Assembly: GCF_035958815.1 (NCBI RefSeq)
Contig: NZ_CP108383.1
Coordinates: 5,890,001 to 5,954,000 of the forward strand
Direction of reading: 5' to 3'
From: Nocardia sp. NBC_01327
GTDB taxonomy: Bacteria; Actinomycetota; Actinomycetes; Mycobacteriales; Mycobacteriaceae
DNA: 64,000 nt
Shown here: positions 26,758 through 34,508 of the stretch, in pieces
How positions within the stretch are numbered: the first letter of the stretch is position 1
Layout: each line of letters begins with the position of its first letter
Position numbers and translations under genes: made by a program
Notes under the pieces: generated by a model
What the model was told of the DNA's origin: nothing
The model's database searches: none
What the model saw: the letters and a program-made list of their open reading frames with translations, nothing else

Positions 26758-27321
26758 GGGTTGACTTCCTCTCGGCTCATTGGGACCGCGTGCCTCCGGA
26801 CACTACAAGCCGCATACGCGCGGTAGCGGCTACCAGCGCAACGTCACCTCGGTGCACGGTGCCCCAGTCGACATCCGCGACGGAAAGCGCATGAGCACGC
26901 GCCCATACCCGTTCACGGCAACCTAGCGACCTCCGGACATGTACAACGCTCACATCAGTCACTGGTTCGCACGTGTCCATGTGCTGCCGGACGAGTAGCT
27001 CACAACAAGTTCCATGCTTGGCCGTCCGGCTGGTCGGAACAACAACTGTCTGCGTGGGCGACGAGCACGATCCCGTTTGGGCACGAGCATCTTTCCGCCG
27101 AAAATGAGTACCCGCACACCGATGTCGGTCAGTGTGTGTTCTTGGCGTAGAGGCGCCACGTACGCAGCTTCTAGGGAAGGATCGAGCAACCTGTCTGTGC
27201 CGCAACCCGTTTCGCAACATCCCTTGGCCGAGCGGCCCGACCCGAGTACTCGCTTCGAGACCAGGCTGGCAGTACGCTGGCAAGTCTCGGCATGCAGTTG
27301 CCGTCGGGGAAGGGGACGACC
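26758..27321. other. Gene-poor stretch at the left edge of the STAND segment
   Basis: No confident gene. A plus-strand frame 26780-26926 (TTG start) encodes about 48 residues with strongly GC-biased third positions, including GHYKPHTRGSGYQRNVTSVH; it may be the broken end of an old gene. A minus-strand frame 26959-27189 (MLDPSLEAAYVAPLRQEHTL) could be a small divergent protein but lacks support. Base composition drops in AT-richer patches from about 26,930 on, like the STAND genes that follow. Confidence 0.4.
26827..26842. repeat. Left copy of a 16-bp direct repeat flanking the STAND segment
   Basis: CGGCTACCAGCGCAAC, identical to 30193-30208; with RTC appended, 18 of 19 bases agree. The pair brackets about 3.4 kb containing the small effector-like gene and the NB-ARC/TPR gene. 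Confidence 0.5.
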
Positions 27322-27708
27322 ATGTTGGAGCCGGTGTCGTTGGGAATCGCAGCAGCAGCGTTGTTGGCGTCGAAATTCGGCGAACGCTTCGCACAGGAGG
27401 CGGGAGAAAGCACCTGGACAACGGTCAAGCGTTTACGAGAAGTAGTGGCCGCAAAGTTCCGTGGCGACAGCGAAACCGAAAGCGCAGTAACTGCTTTGGC
27501 GGATACTTCGACAGACGCAGCCAGAGCACTCGTCGCGACGCGGATCTCCGAAGCCGCGAAGACAGACTCCGATTTCGGTGCTGAACTTGAGCGGCTCGTG
27601 ACCCTCGCTCGTCGCGATCGGACGGTGGACAGCTTCCTGGCACAGGCTTTCGACAACGCAAAACAGGTCAATTTCCGCGGCGATAACCTCGGCCAGATCA
27701 ACCTCTGA
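27322..27708 (+). CDS. Small helical effector-like protein with C-terminal amyloid-type motif
   Basis: 128 residues from ATG 27322, preceded by a GGGGAAGGGGACG purine tract. The first 20 residues are a glycine/alanine-rich amphipathic or membrane-inserting helix (MLEPVSLGIAAAALLASKF). A four- to five-helix region follows (WTTVKRLREVVAAKF, DAARALVATRISEAA, DFGAELERLVTLARRD). The last 14 residues, QVNFRGDNLGQINL, match residues 13-26 of the STAND protein encoded six bases downstream. This layout resembles bacterial Bell/HeLo-like pore-forming effectors that carry a C-terminal amyloid signalling motif. No enzymatic residues are visible. The effector function is inferred, not shown. Confidence 0.72.
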   Translation: MLEPVSLGIAAAALLASKFGERFAQEAGESTWTTVKRLREVVAAKFRGDSETESAVTALADTSTDAARALVATRISEAAKTDSDFGAELERLVTLARRDRTVDSFLAQAFDNAKQVNFRGDNLGQINL

Positions 27709-27714
27709 GTAACG

Positions 27715-30159
27715 ATGACCGAGTTCCATCCCGGCGCCAACGATCAAGCACGACAAGCGAATATCGCTGGTGACAACGACGGTCCGATCAACATGCAGAT
27801 GACTCCACCGCAGCGCACAGTGACGGATACCCTGCCCCGGGATATATCGACATTGGTCGCCCGGGACGAGGAGCTCCAGTGGATCGTCGATGCGGCGGAA
27901 CCGGGCCGGACTGTATCGGTCTGCGCTGTCGACGGTATGCCGGGAGTCGGCAAGACTGCGCTGGTCACCCGTGCAGCCCATCGGCTAGCAGATCAATTTC
28001 CCGACGGCCGCTTCTTCGTGGAGCTCAACGCCCATACCCCGGGTCAGGCCCCAGCAGAACCTATTGACGTGCTTGCCGGACTGCTCTCCGATCTCGGCGT
28101 CGATCCCCGCGTCGTCCCCAAAAGTTTGCAGGACCGCCGAAATATGTGGCGAACTCGCTCGGCAGGCAAACGTGTTCTGCTCATTCTTGACGATGCCAAG
28201 GACACCGCACAGATCGAGCCACTCTTGCCGACCGGGCGGCAGTGCTTGACGTTGGTGACCAGCCGCCGCCGGCTGATCGCCCTGGACGGCGCAATGTCGG
28301 TACCTTTGGACCCGTTGACACCTCGGGCTGCAATCGAATTGTTCTACGCGTTAGCCCGACGCACGCCTACCGCCAGCGACACCGTCGCGGCGCGAAAGAT
28401 CGTGTGGCTGTGCGGATACCTACCCTTGGCGATTGTATTGTTTGCCGGTCGCCTCGCTCACCATCCAGCGTGGACGATCGCAGCGACGGCGATCGAATTC
28501 GCTTCTGCGAGAGACCGACTCGGGGAGCTCGACGTAGGAGAGCGTGCCGTCTATGCTGCTTTCACGATGTCTTACCAAGACCTTCCCGCGCATCAACAGC
28601 GCCTATTCCGGCGACTCGGGCTGCACCCAGGCCCAGATATCGACGCCTCTGCGGCCGCCGCCCTGGACGACATCCCCGTTTCCACCGCACGGCGAGAACT
28701 CGATGCGCTGTACACAGTCCACCTCATCGACGAGACGGCACCCGGTCGCTACCGGTTGCACGACCTGTTGCGCGACTATGCCCGCACTCTTGCAGAAGAA
28801 GATCCCGCGCACGAGCGGTCACAAGCGGTCGGCAGGCTCTTTCACTACTACCAGCACACCGCTCACGTCGCTGGCCGTCGCCTTGCACGGGTCACCCGCC
28901 CGAGACCGGATTTGGGTGCAGTCACACCGACTTCGGCACCGAGCCTCGACACCTGCTCGGAGTCGATGGCATGGTTGGGCACTGACCACACTAACCTTTT
29001 GGCTTGCTTGGAATACGCCGTAGCGAACGACCTGGTGCCCAGCGCTATACAGCTAACCTGTGGCCTGTCGGAATTCCTTAACCTGGCGGGTCTTTGGCCG
29101 GAGGCCATTGCACTACATGAACGCGCCGTCGGTCTCGCCCATGACATCGGTGACAGCCTTGACGAGGCGAATGCCCTCTACAATCTCGGCGAAATCCGAG
29201 TCTGGACCGATGACTACCCAGTTGCGGCCGGATTGTTCGACCGTGCGCTGGCCATCTATCAACGGGTCGGTAATCGTGTAGGTGAAGCCAACTCGCTGTT
29301 CGGTCTGGGTCTGGTCCGGCACCTGACGAGTGACTACCCCGTGGCCAGACGCCTTTATCAAGAGGCAGTCGCGATCTACCGCGACATCAGCGACCGCCTG
29401 GGCGAAGCCACCGCGCTCAACGAGCTGGGCCGGACATGGCAGAGAATGGGCCACTACTCGACGGCAGCCGACCTCTACCGGCAGGCAACGATGATCTACC
29501 AGGAAATCGGCAGCACCGCCAACGAAGGCGATGCACTCTGCAACTCGGGGTGGGTGACGCATACGATCGGTGATTACCCAGCGGCGATAGATCTATACGA
29601 GCGAGCTCTCACGATTGTCCAGGACATCGGACGCCGTCTCTCGGAGTCCGATATCCTCAACGAGCTCGGCACCATCCAATATCTAGTGGGAGACTACGCT
29701 GCCGCAACCGTAGCGCTCCGAAAAGCGAATACCACCTATTGCGAGATGGGCAATCGTTTAGGTGAGGCCAATTCATTGAGCAATCTCGGCTGGGTCCAGT
29801 TTCTGACTGGTAGCTACTCGGCAGCGGCGGACCTACTTCAACGAGCGCTTGATATCTACCGCGAGACCAACACTCGGTTCGGCGAAGCCGAGGTACTCAA
29901 TCGTATAGGCAGAGTCCTGATCGATTCGGGCGATTACCCGAACGCGCTGCGAGCGCACGTCGCTGCGTTGCGACTGGCGCGCGAGATCAAGAACCCGATA
30001 GAGGAGGCTCGAGGTCTCGACGGAGCTGCCCGTTGCCGGATACAGCTGGGCGACCACACAGCCGCCTTGACTGAGCTGCGAGATGCAATAACGATCTACC
30101 GCCGCATCGGTGCCGCCGAAGCAGACTCTACAGAGAGTTATCTCGACAGCATTCAATAA
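27715..30159 (+). CDS. STAND (NLR-like) NB-ARC/TPR protein with N-terminal amyloid-type motif
   Basis: 814 residues. Residues 13-26, QANIAGDNDGPINM, mirror the C terminus of the preceding small protein. The NB-ARC ATPase occupies about 45-350: Walker A GMPGVGKTALVTRA, Walker B RVLLILDDAKD, sensor TSRRRLIAL, GLPL-like CGYLPLAIVL, and an MHD-type LHDLLRDYAR. After a helical linker come eight consecutive 40-residue TPRs (about 482-801), each ending in a variant of LYERALTIYQDIG. Family knowledge: STAND proteins oligomerise after ligand binding to their repeats. There is no SARP or other output domain, so output probably passes through the motif to the neighbour. Codons are AT-richer than in the flanking genes. 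Confidence 0.85.
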   Translation: MTEFHPGANDQARQANIAGDNDGPINMQMTPPQRTVTDTLPRDISTLVARDEELQWIVDAAEPGRTVSVCAVDGMPGVGKTALVTRAAHRLADQFPDGRFFVELNAHTPGQAPAEPIDVLAGLLSDLGVDPRVVPKSLQDRRNMWRTRSAGKRVLLILDDAKDTAQIEPLLPTGRQCLTLVTSRRRLIALDGAMSVPLDPLTPRAAIELFYALARRTPTASDTVAARKIVWLCGYLPLAIVLFAGRLAHHPAWTIAATAIEFASARDRLGELDVGERAVYAAFTMSYQDLPAHQQRLFRRLGLHPGPDIDASAAAALDDIPVSTARRELDALYTVHLIDETAPGRYRLHDLLRDYARTLAEEDPAHERSQAVGRLFHYYQHTAHVAGRRLARVTRPRPDLGAVTPTSAPSLDTCSESMAWLGTDHTNLLACLEYAVANDLVPSAIQLTCGLSEFLNLAGLWPEAIALHERAVGLAHDIGDSLDEANALYNLGEIRVWTDDYPVAAGLFDRALAIYQRVGNRVGEANSLFGLGLVRHLTSDYPVARRLYQEAVAIYRDISDRLGEATALNELGRTWQRMGHYSTAADLYRQATMIYQEIGSTANEGDALCNSGWVTHTIGDYPAAIDLYERALTIVQDIGRRLSESDILNELGTIQYLVGDYAAATVALRKANTTYCEMGNRLGEANSLSNLGWVQFLTGSYSAAADLLQRALDIYRETNTRFGEAEVLNRIGRVLIDSGDYPNALRAHVAALRLAREIKNPIEEARGLDGAARCRIQLGDHTAALTELRDAITIYRRIGAAEADSTESYLDSIQ

Positions 30160-30192
30160 TGCTTGGGAGTGACCGACCGCTCGCACTCGATA

Positions 30193-30208
30193 CGGCTACC
30201 AGCGCAAC
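30193..30208. repeat. Right copy of the 16-bp direct repeat, at the 3' end of the HD gene
   Basis: CGGCTACCAGCGCAAC again. Thirteen of its bases are the last codons and stop of the HD-domain gene (MLRW-stop on the minus strand). Insertion at gene 3' ends with duplication of the end is how many integrative elements behave; no integrase is present. Confidence 0.5.
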
Positions 30209-30744
30209 ATCGGTGCGGGGGTGAGTGGGTGGCGTACCGCATGACGAATGATGCCGGTGAGCACGATTCGGTGGAAGTGTTCGTAGGGTAGTTCGGCTAC
30301 GACGGAATGTACTGTGGCGCGGGGGATTTGGTTGCGGAGCAGGCCGTGGCTGGCGTCTACGAGGTCGGCGATGCGGAAGGTTTCGACGAGGCGGTCTTCC
30401 TGTACCGGGCGAATGCGGTGGTGGTCCATGACCATTCGGTGCACGAGGTCGGGGTCGGCGATGGAGAACTTGTCGACGAACTCGTCTGCCAGGGCTGCGG
30501 AGGGCTCGAGGTAGTCCATTGTTTTCGCTGTCCAGACGCCCAGGTCGTGGATCGCCCAGGCGAGGGCGGCCGAGTCGGGGAGCGAATCGACGCCGAGAAG
30601 TCGCAGTTGGTAGTTGAATCCGCGCAGGACGTGGTTGCGGTAGGCGTCGTACTCCTCACCCAGTTGCGGGCGGTAGCGGTCCAGGACGGCGTCGACGATC
30701 GGGTGGCTGGTGATGATCGGACTACGAGCGGCAGGCGAACCCAT
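30196..30744 (-). CDS. HD-domain phosphohydrolase-like protein
   Basis: 182 residues; ATG at 30744. The HD superfamily metal ligands are visible: H in YRNHVLRGFNYQL, HD in LAWAIHDLGVW, and HH in VMDHHRIRPVQEDR. These fit a metal-dependent phosphohydrolase or nucleotidase. The substrate is unknown. The gene lies 28 bases after the metallophosphoesterase region in convergent-free, same-strand order, but is not coupled to it. Confidence 0.8.
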   Translation of the reverse strand: MGSPAARSPIITSHPIVDAVLDRYRPQLGEEYDAYRNHVLRGFNYQLRLLGVDSLPDSAALAWAIHDLGVWTAKTMDYLEPSAALADEFVDKFSIADPDLVHRMVMDHHRIRPVQEDRLVETFRIADLVDASHGLLRNQIPRATVHSVVAELPYEHFHRIVLTGIIRHAVRHPLTPAPMLRW

Positions 30745-30771
30745 ACCCGCACAGTACCGACGATCGGGGAC

Positions 30772-31698
30772 CTATCCGGGCATGTTCTTCGCTCGGCCGT
30801 CCGCGACGGCGAATCCGGGGTAGTGACGGGCGGCTTCCCGGGCGGAATCGAGGAGTTCGGGCGGACCGGAAAGCGTCCAGATGGTGGTGCGGTTGTTCGG
30901 GAGGTAGTCGGCGAATCGTTTCCAGATGTCGGATTCGGTGTCGGCGGTGAGGATTTCGCGGACTACGGGGGTGGTGTCGATCGGAATTGCCGTGGCGGGT
31001 TCGGCAGGGCGGAACTCGAGGAATCCGCGTGGGCCGTATTCGGTCTTTCGGGCCGGGTAGGGATTTCCGGCGTACGCCACCGTGGGGTTGTCGGTGAGCT
31101 GGAGTCGCCGGTGAACGTGGCCCAAGGCCCAGTAGTCATAGCCGCTGGCGGTCAGTGTCGTGAGTGTTGTCGGCGCGCAGGGACGACGGCTGTCACCTCC
31201 GGTCAGGCTGGTGTGCAGCAGTCCGATATTGGTCCAGCCGTCGACGGGTTCCGGGTAATCGGCGGCAAGGTCGCGCAATTCGTCGGGGTCACCGATGGAC
31301 CGGCCGTGCACCACGATCCCGCTGTCCGGCCAGTAGTGCGTGCCCGGCGCCTCGATCGGCGCCACCCAGCAGCTCGGCGGTGGGCGAAGCTGTTCGGGCA
31401 GTGGAGATTCGGCGTCGTGATTACCCCAGATGAGCGCTACCGGAATGCCCGCGTCGTGCAGGTCGGCCAGTGCCGCGTTCGCCGTATTCGCCGCGCGCGA
31501 GGTCGCCTCGTGGCGATCGAAGAGGTCGCCCGCGATGAGCACGCCGTCGTAACCGCCGTCGAGGATATGACGCAGCAGGGCATCGAAGGCGTCGTAGGCC
31601 ATCTGCACCGGGTCGATCGGCGGGCAGCCCGGATACTCGGGCACCGCACGCAATCGCGCACCCAGGTGCAGGTCGGCCAGATGCGCGAGGCGGATCAT
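30772..31698 (-). CDS. Calcineurin-like metallophosphoesterase (SbcD/DNA exonuclease-type)
   Basis: 308 residues. All five metallophosphoesterase motifs are present: LADLHLG, GDLFDRH, WGNHD, LLHTS and GHVHRR. Sequence style follows the Mre11/SbcD-like nucleases (AHLADLHLGARLRAVPEY), but it is shorter than SbcD and no sbcC lies nearby. Its ATG overlaps the stop of the transporter permease by four bases (ATGA), so it is translated with the Fbp-type importer. A phosphoesterase coupled to an importer could instead process a phosphorylated substrate. Confidence 0.85.
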   Translation of the reverse strand: MIRLAHLADLHLGARLRAVPEYPGCPPIDPVQMAYDAFDALLRHILDGGYDGVLIAGDLFDRHEATSRAANTANAALADLHDAGIPVALIWGNHDAESPLPEQLRPPPSCWVAPIEAPGTHYWPDSGIVVHGRSIGDPDELRDLAADYPEPVDGWTNIGLLHTSLTGGDSRRPCAPTTLTTLTASGYDYWALGHVHRRLQLTDNPTVAYAGNPYPARKTEYGPRGFLEFRPAEPATAIPIDTTPVVREILTADTESDIWKRFADYLPNNRTTIWTLSGPPELLDSAREAARHYPGFAVADGRAKNMPG

Positions 31699-33422
31699 CG
31701 AGATCGCTTCTCACTCATACGGTTTCGCCACCACTCCAGGACGACCAGTACCACGGTGGAGCCGAGGACGCCGATCACAGTCATGGCCATGGCCTCGGCA
31801 CGGTGCCCCTGGTCGAACTGGCCGAGAATCCACGGCGACAGCAACTGCAGCGAAGCCGGCCGCACCATGGAGGAGGCCACAACCTCGCGCACCCCGAGCA
31901 GAAACGCCAGCAGCCACCCCGCCACGATGCCGGGCATGAGCAGCGGAATCGTAATGCGCCACAGGGTCTGCCACGCGGTGGCGCCGGAGGTGGCGGCCGC
32001 CTCGAGGAACTTGTCGTCGACCGCCGCGTAGGCCACCTTCACGTTCTGCAGCACCACCGGCAAGGTGATGACGACATACGCGAGCACCACCATGGCGCGC
32101 GTGTTGTACGGCGTGAACGGCAACCAGGGCGCATTCCACAGGAAGATGAACCCGATCACCAGCACGATGGTCGGCACGGTATCGGGGGCGATGCCGAGCA
32201 GATCGATGCCGCGTCGCGCGGTGGCCCGAGCCCGCGTTTCGGCGCCTCGCCGCCGGGCGATCACCATGGCGCACGCCACCGCCAGCACCGTCGCCACCGT
32301 GGCGGCGATGAGCGCCAAAGTGATGCTGTTCTGCAGGGCATCCAGCCCGCGGCCCGGTCGCAGCACCCGCGCGAAATAGTCGAAGGTGAGATTGTCCATC
32401 GACGGCGGCTTGGACCGCAGCACGGTCATCGCCCCGAGAATGATCGAAATGTAGGGCACCAGCACCGATATCAGCAGCACCAGCCCGATCCAGAGCCATC
32501 CGGGCGCGGTCCACCAGCCGGTATCGACCCGCGTGCGGCGCGCCACCCGGCCGCCGAACGGCACTTCCCGCCGGCTCATCCACTGCTGCAGACCCCAGAC
32601 CGTCATGCCCATGGTGAGCAGCACGGTCGAAAACGCCGCGGCCCGAGGGAAATTCAGCGGGTCGATGGTGACATTGCCGTAGATCTCCGAAACCAGGACC
32701 GGAAAGCCGATCCGGTTGCCGAGCGTGACGGGAGTACCGAATTCCCCTGCGGCCCGGATGAATACGATCAGCGCGCCGAGCGCGTAGGTGGGGCTGAGCA
32801 ATGGTGCGAGCACCAGCCGGAACCGCTGCCCGGCCGAGGCCCCGGCCACCGCGGCCATTTCATCGAGCGAGGCGGGCACCGCATCGAGGCGATTGCGCAG
32901 CAGCAGGTACAGGAAGGTGAAGATCTCGCAGGACATGATCGCCGCCATGCCGACCGGAGACTCCACCACCGAGCGCACCAGCGCGCCACCGGACGCGCCG
33001 AGCCACCGCTCCCCCAGCCCATTGATGCGCGTGAAATCCAGCCACGCCATGGCCGCCACATACGGCGGCGTCAGAAACGGCACCATGACCGCGATATCGA
33101 TCCAGCGATGCCGCCGCAGCCGAGTCCACGACATGAGAAATGCCAGCGGCGCGGCCATCGCGGTCGAGATGACGACCACCAGCACACCCAGCAGCACCGT
33201 ATTGCCGACGATCCGCAGGTTCTCCGGCCGCAGCAGCTGCCCGAGCGCCGACGGATCACCGTTGTACCCGGTGACAGCCCGGATCAGCATGGCGATCAGC
33301 GGCGCCGCCACCGCCACGAGCAGCAGCGCCAGCAGGGCGTAAACCCCCGCACCGGAACGGAATCGAGTCTTCGTTCCGGCGGAGCCGAGATCGGTTCCGC
33401 CGGAGTCGATATCAGTGGTCAC
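31695..33422 (-). CDS. ABC transporter permease, FbpB-type with two fused membrane domains
   Basis: 575 residues, about twelve membrane helices in two BPD_transp_1 units. Each has an EAA-like loop contacting the ATPase (SLDEMAAVAGASAGQRFRLV and KFLEAAATSGATAWQTLW). FbpB permeases import ferric iron; related ones carry 2-aminoethylphosphonate or similar small anions. The GTG start is two bases after the substrate-binding protein stop, and the 3' end overlaps the metallophosphoesterase. Operon order is ATPase, binding lipoprotein, permease, phosphoesterase. Confidence 0.87.
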   Translation of the reverse strand: MTTDIDSGGTDLGSAGTKTRFRSGAGVYALLALLLVAVAAPLIAMLIRAVTGYNGDPSALGQLLRPENLRIVGNTVLLGVLVVVISTAMAAPLAFLMSWTRLRRHRWIDIAVMVPFLTPPYVAAMAWLDFTRINGLGERWLGASGGALVRSVVESPVGMAAIMSCEIFTFLYLLLRNRLDAVPASLDEMAAVAGASAGQRFRLVLAPLLSPTYALGALIVFIRAAGEFGTPVTLGNRIGFPVLVSEIYGNVTIDPLNFPRAAAFSTVLLTMGMTVWGLQQWMSRREVPFGGRVARRTRVDTGWWTAPGWLWIGLVLLISVLVPYISIILGAMTVLRSKPPSMDNLTFDYFARVLRPGRGLDALQNSITLALIAATVATVLAVACAMVIARRRGAETRARATARRGIDLLGIAPDTVPTIVLVIGFIFLWNAPWLPFTPYNTRAMVVLAYVVITLPVVLQNVKVAYAAVDDKFLEAAATSGATAWQTLWRITIPLLMPGIVAGWLLAFLLGVREVVASSMVRPASLQLLSPWILGQFDQGHRAEAMAMTVIGVLGSTVVLVVLEWWRNRMSEKRSR

Positions 33423-33424
33423 AA

Positions 33425-34471
33425 TCAGCCGAGGTACCGCTTGGTGAACTCCGCGAGCACGTCCTTACCACTGGCCTTGGCCTGATCCCAGGTGAAGTTC
33501 AGCTGCTTGACGTCGGCGTAGGAGCGGGTACCGGCGGCGGCAGGCACATCGGTGCGCGCGGGAATCATCTTGCGGGCGGCGGAGATCGCCTGTCCCTGCG
33601 GGGAGAACATGAAGTCCACCAACGCTTTAGCAGCGGCCGGGTTCTTGGAATCCTTGACGATGAACACCGGTCGCGGCGTGATGGTGGTACCGGAGGCCGG
33701 CGAAACCACCTGCAGCGGTTCACCCTTGTCGATGGCCGCGTAGGCGGAGTAGTCGACGCCGCCGAGCACCACCGCGTGCGAGCCCGCGGTGACATCGTCG
33801 AGCGCCGGGCCGTTGGCGCCGTGCACCACCATGCCGTTGGCGAAGAGCTTGTCGAACAGCTCCCAGGTCTTGTCCTTGCCCCAGGCGATGGTCATGGCGG
33901 TGACCAGGTCTGCGGCGGTACCGGATTCGCGCGGATCCGGCATGATCACCTTGCCCTTGTATTCGGGCGCGGTGAGATCGGACCAGTCCTTCGGCGTGCC
34001 GGGAGCGGCCTTGGTGTTCACGACAATGGTCAGCGCCGAACCGTCGCGGCCGGTGAACGCATTGCCCTTATCGGCCCAGCCGGGCTGGATCTTGTCCGCG
34101 TCCTGCGGGCTGTAGACCAGCGCCTTGCCGTCGGCGGCGTACTTCGCGACCGGCGTCCAGGAGGCCAGGTACACCACATCGGCCTGCGGGTTCTGCCATT
34201 CCGCATCGAGTTTCGCGGTGATCTTGCCGGTTTCGCCGCCGAAGGTCTTCACCTTCACCCCGGACGCCTTGGTGAACGCGGCCACCAGATCGTCGGTGAG
34301 CTCCTGCGGATTGGCCGAGTACAGCGTCAGATCCCCGGACAACCCGGCCGGAGCGGTCCACGTCGCCGCGGGCTTGACAGCCGGAGCGGAGTCGTCGGCC
34401 GAACCACACCCGGCGACCACGAGGGCCGAGGCGAGGACGGCCGCGGCAAAGGCGCGGCGAGACAGAGACAT
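33425..34471 (-). CDS. Extracellular substrate-binding lipoprotein, iron/AEP type
   Basis: 348 residues from ATG 34471, after AAAGGAA. The signal ends in the lipobox LVVAGC. The mature protein is a two-lobed binding protein: LTLYSANPQELTDDLVAAFT, DVVYLASWTPVAKYA, PDPRESGTAADLV and PRPVFIVKDSKNPAAAKALV. It belongs to the FbpA/AfuA/PhnS cluster. The adjacent tyrosine pair that binds iron in classical FbpA is not evident (VDYSAYAAI is the nearest), so ferric iron is not proven and a phosphonate-type ligand is possible. Confidence 0.85.
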   Translation of the reverse strand: MSLSRRAFAAAVLASALVVAGCGSADDSAPAVKPAATWTAPAGLSGDLTLYSANPQELTDDLVAAFTKASGVKVKTFGGETGKITAKLDAEWQNPQADVVYLASWTPVAKYAADGKALVYSPQDADKIQPGWADKGNAFTGRDGSALTIVVNTKAAPGTPKDWSDLTAPEYKGKVIMPDPRESGTAADLVTAMTIAWGKDKTWELFDKLFANGMVVHGANGPALDDVTAGSHAVVLGGVDYSAYAAIDKGEPLQVVSPASGTTITPRPVFIVKDSKNPAAAKALVDFMFSPQGQAISAARKMIPARTDVPAAAGTRSYADVKQLNFTWDQAKASGKDVLAEFTKRYLG

Positions 34472-34508
34472 CGGAATGATTCCTTTCGAAAAGCGGTACA
34501 GCGAAAGC

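Noticed and set aside
26777-27421. 214-codon minus-strand frame in the gene-poor stretch
   Set aside because: It overlaps the well-supported small effector-like gene and has random composition with many arginines and cysteines.
27715-30159. SARP/AfsR-type transcriptional activator
   Set aside because: NB-ARC and TPR parts resemble AfsR, but there is no N-terminal DNA-binding domain.
31803-33485. 560-codon frame antisense to the Fbp-type permease
   Set aside because: Arg/His/Gln-rich reading of the opposite strand of a membrane protein gene.
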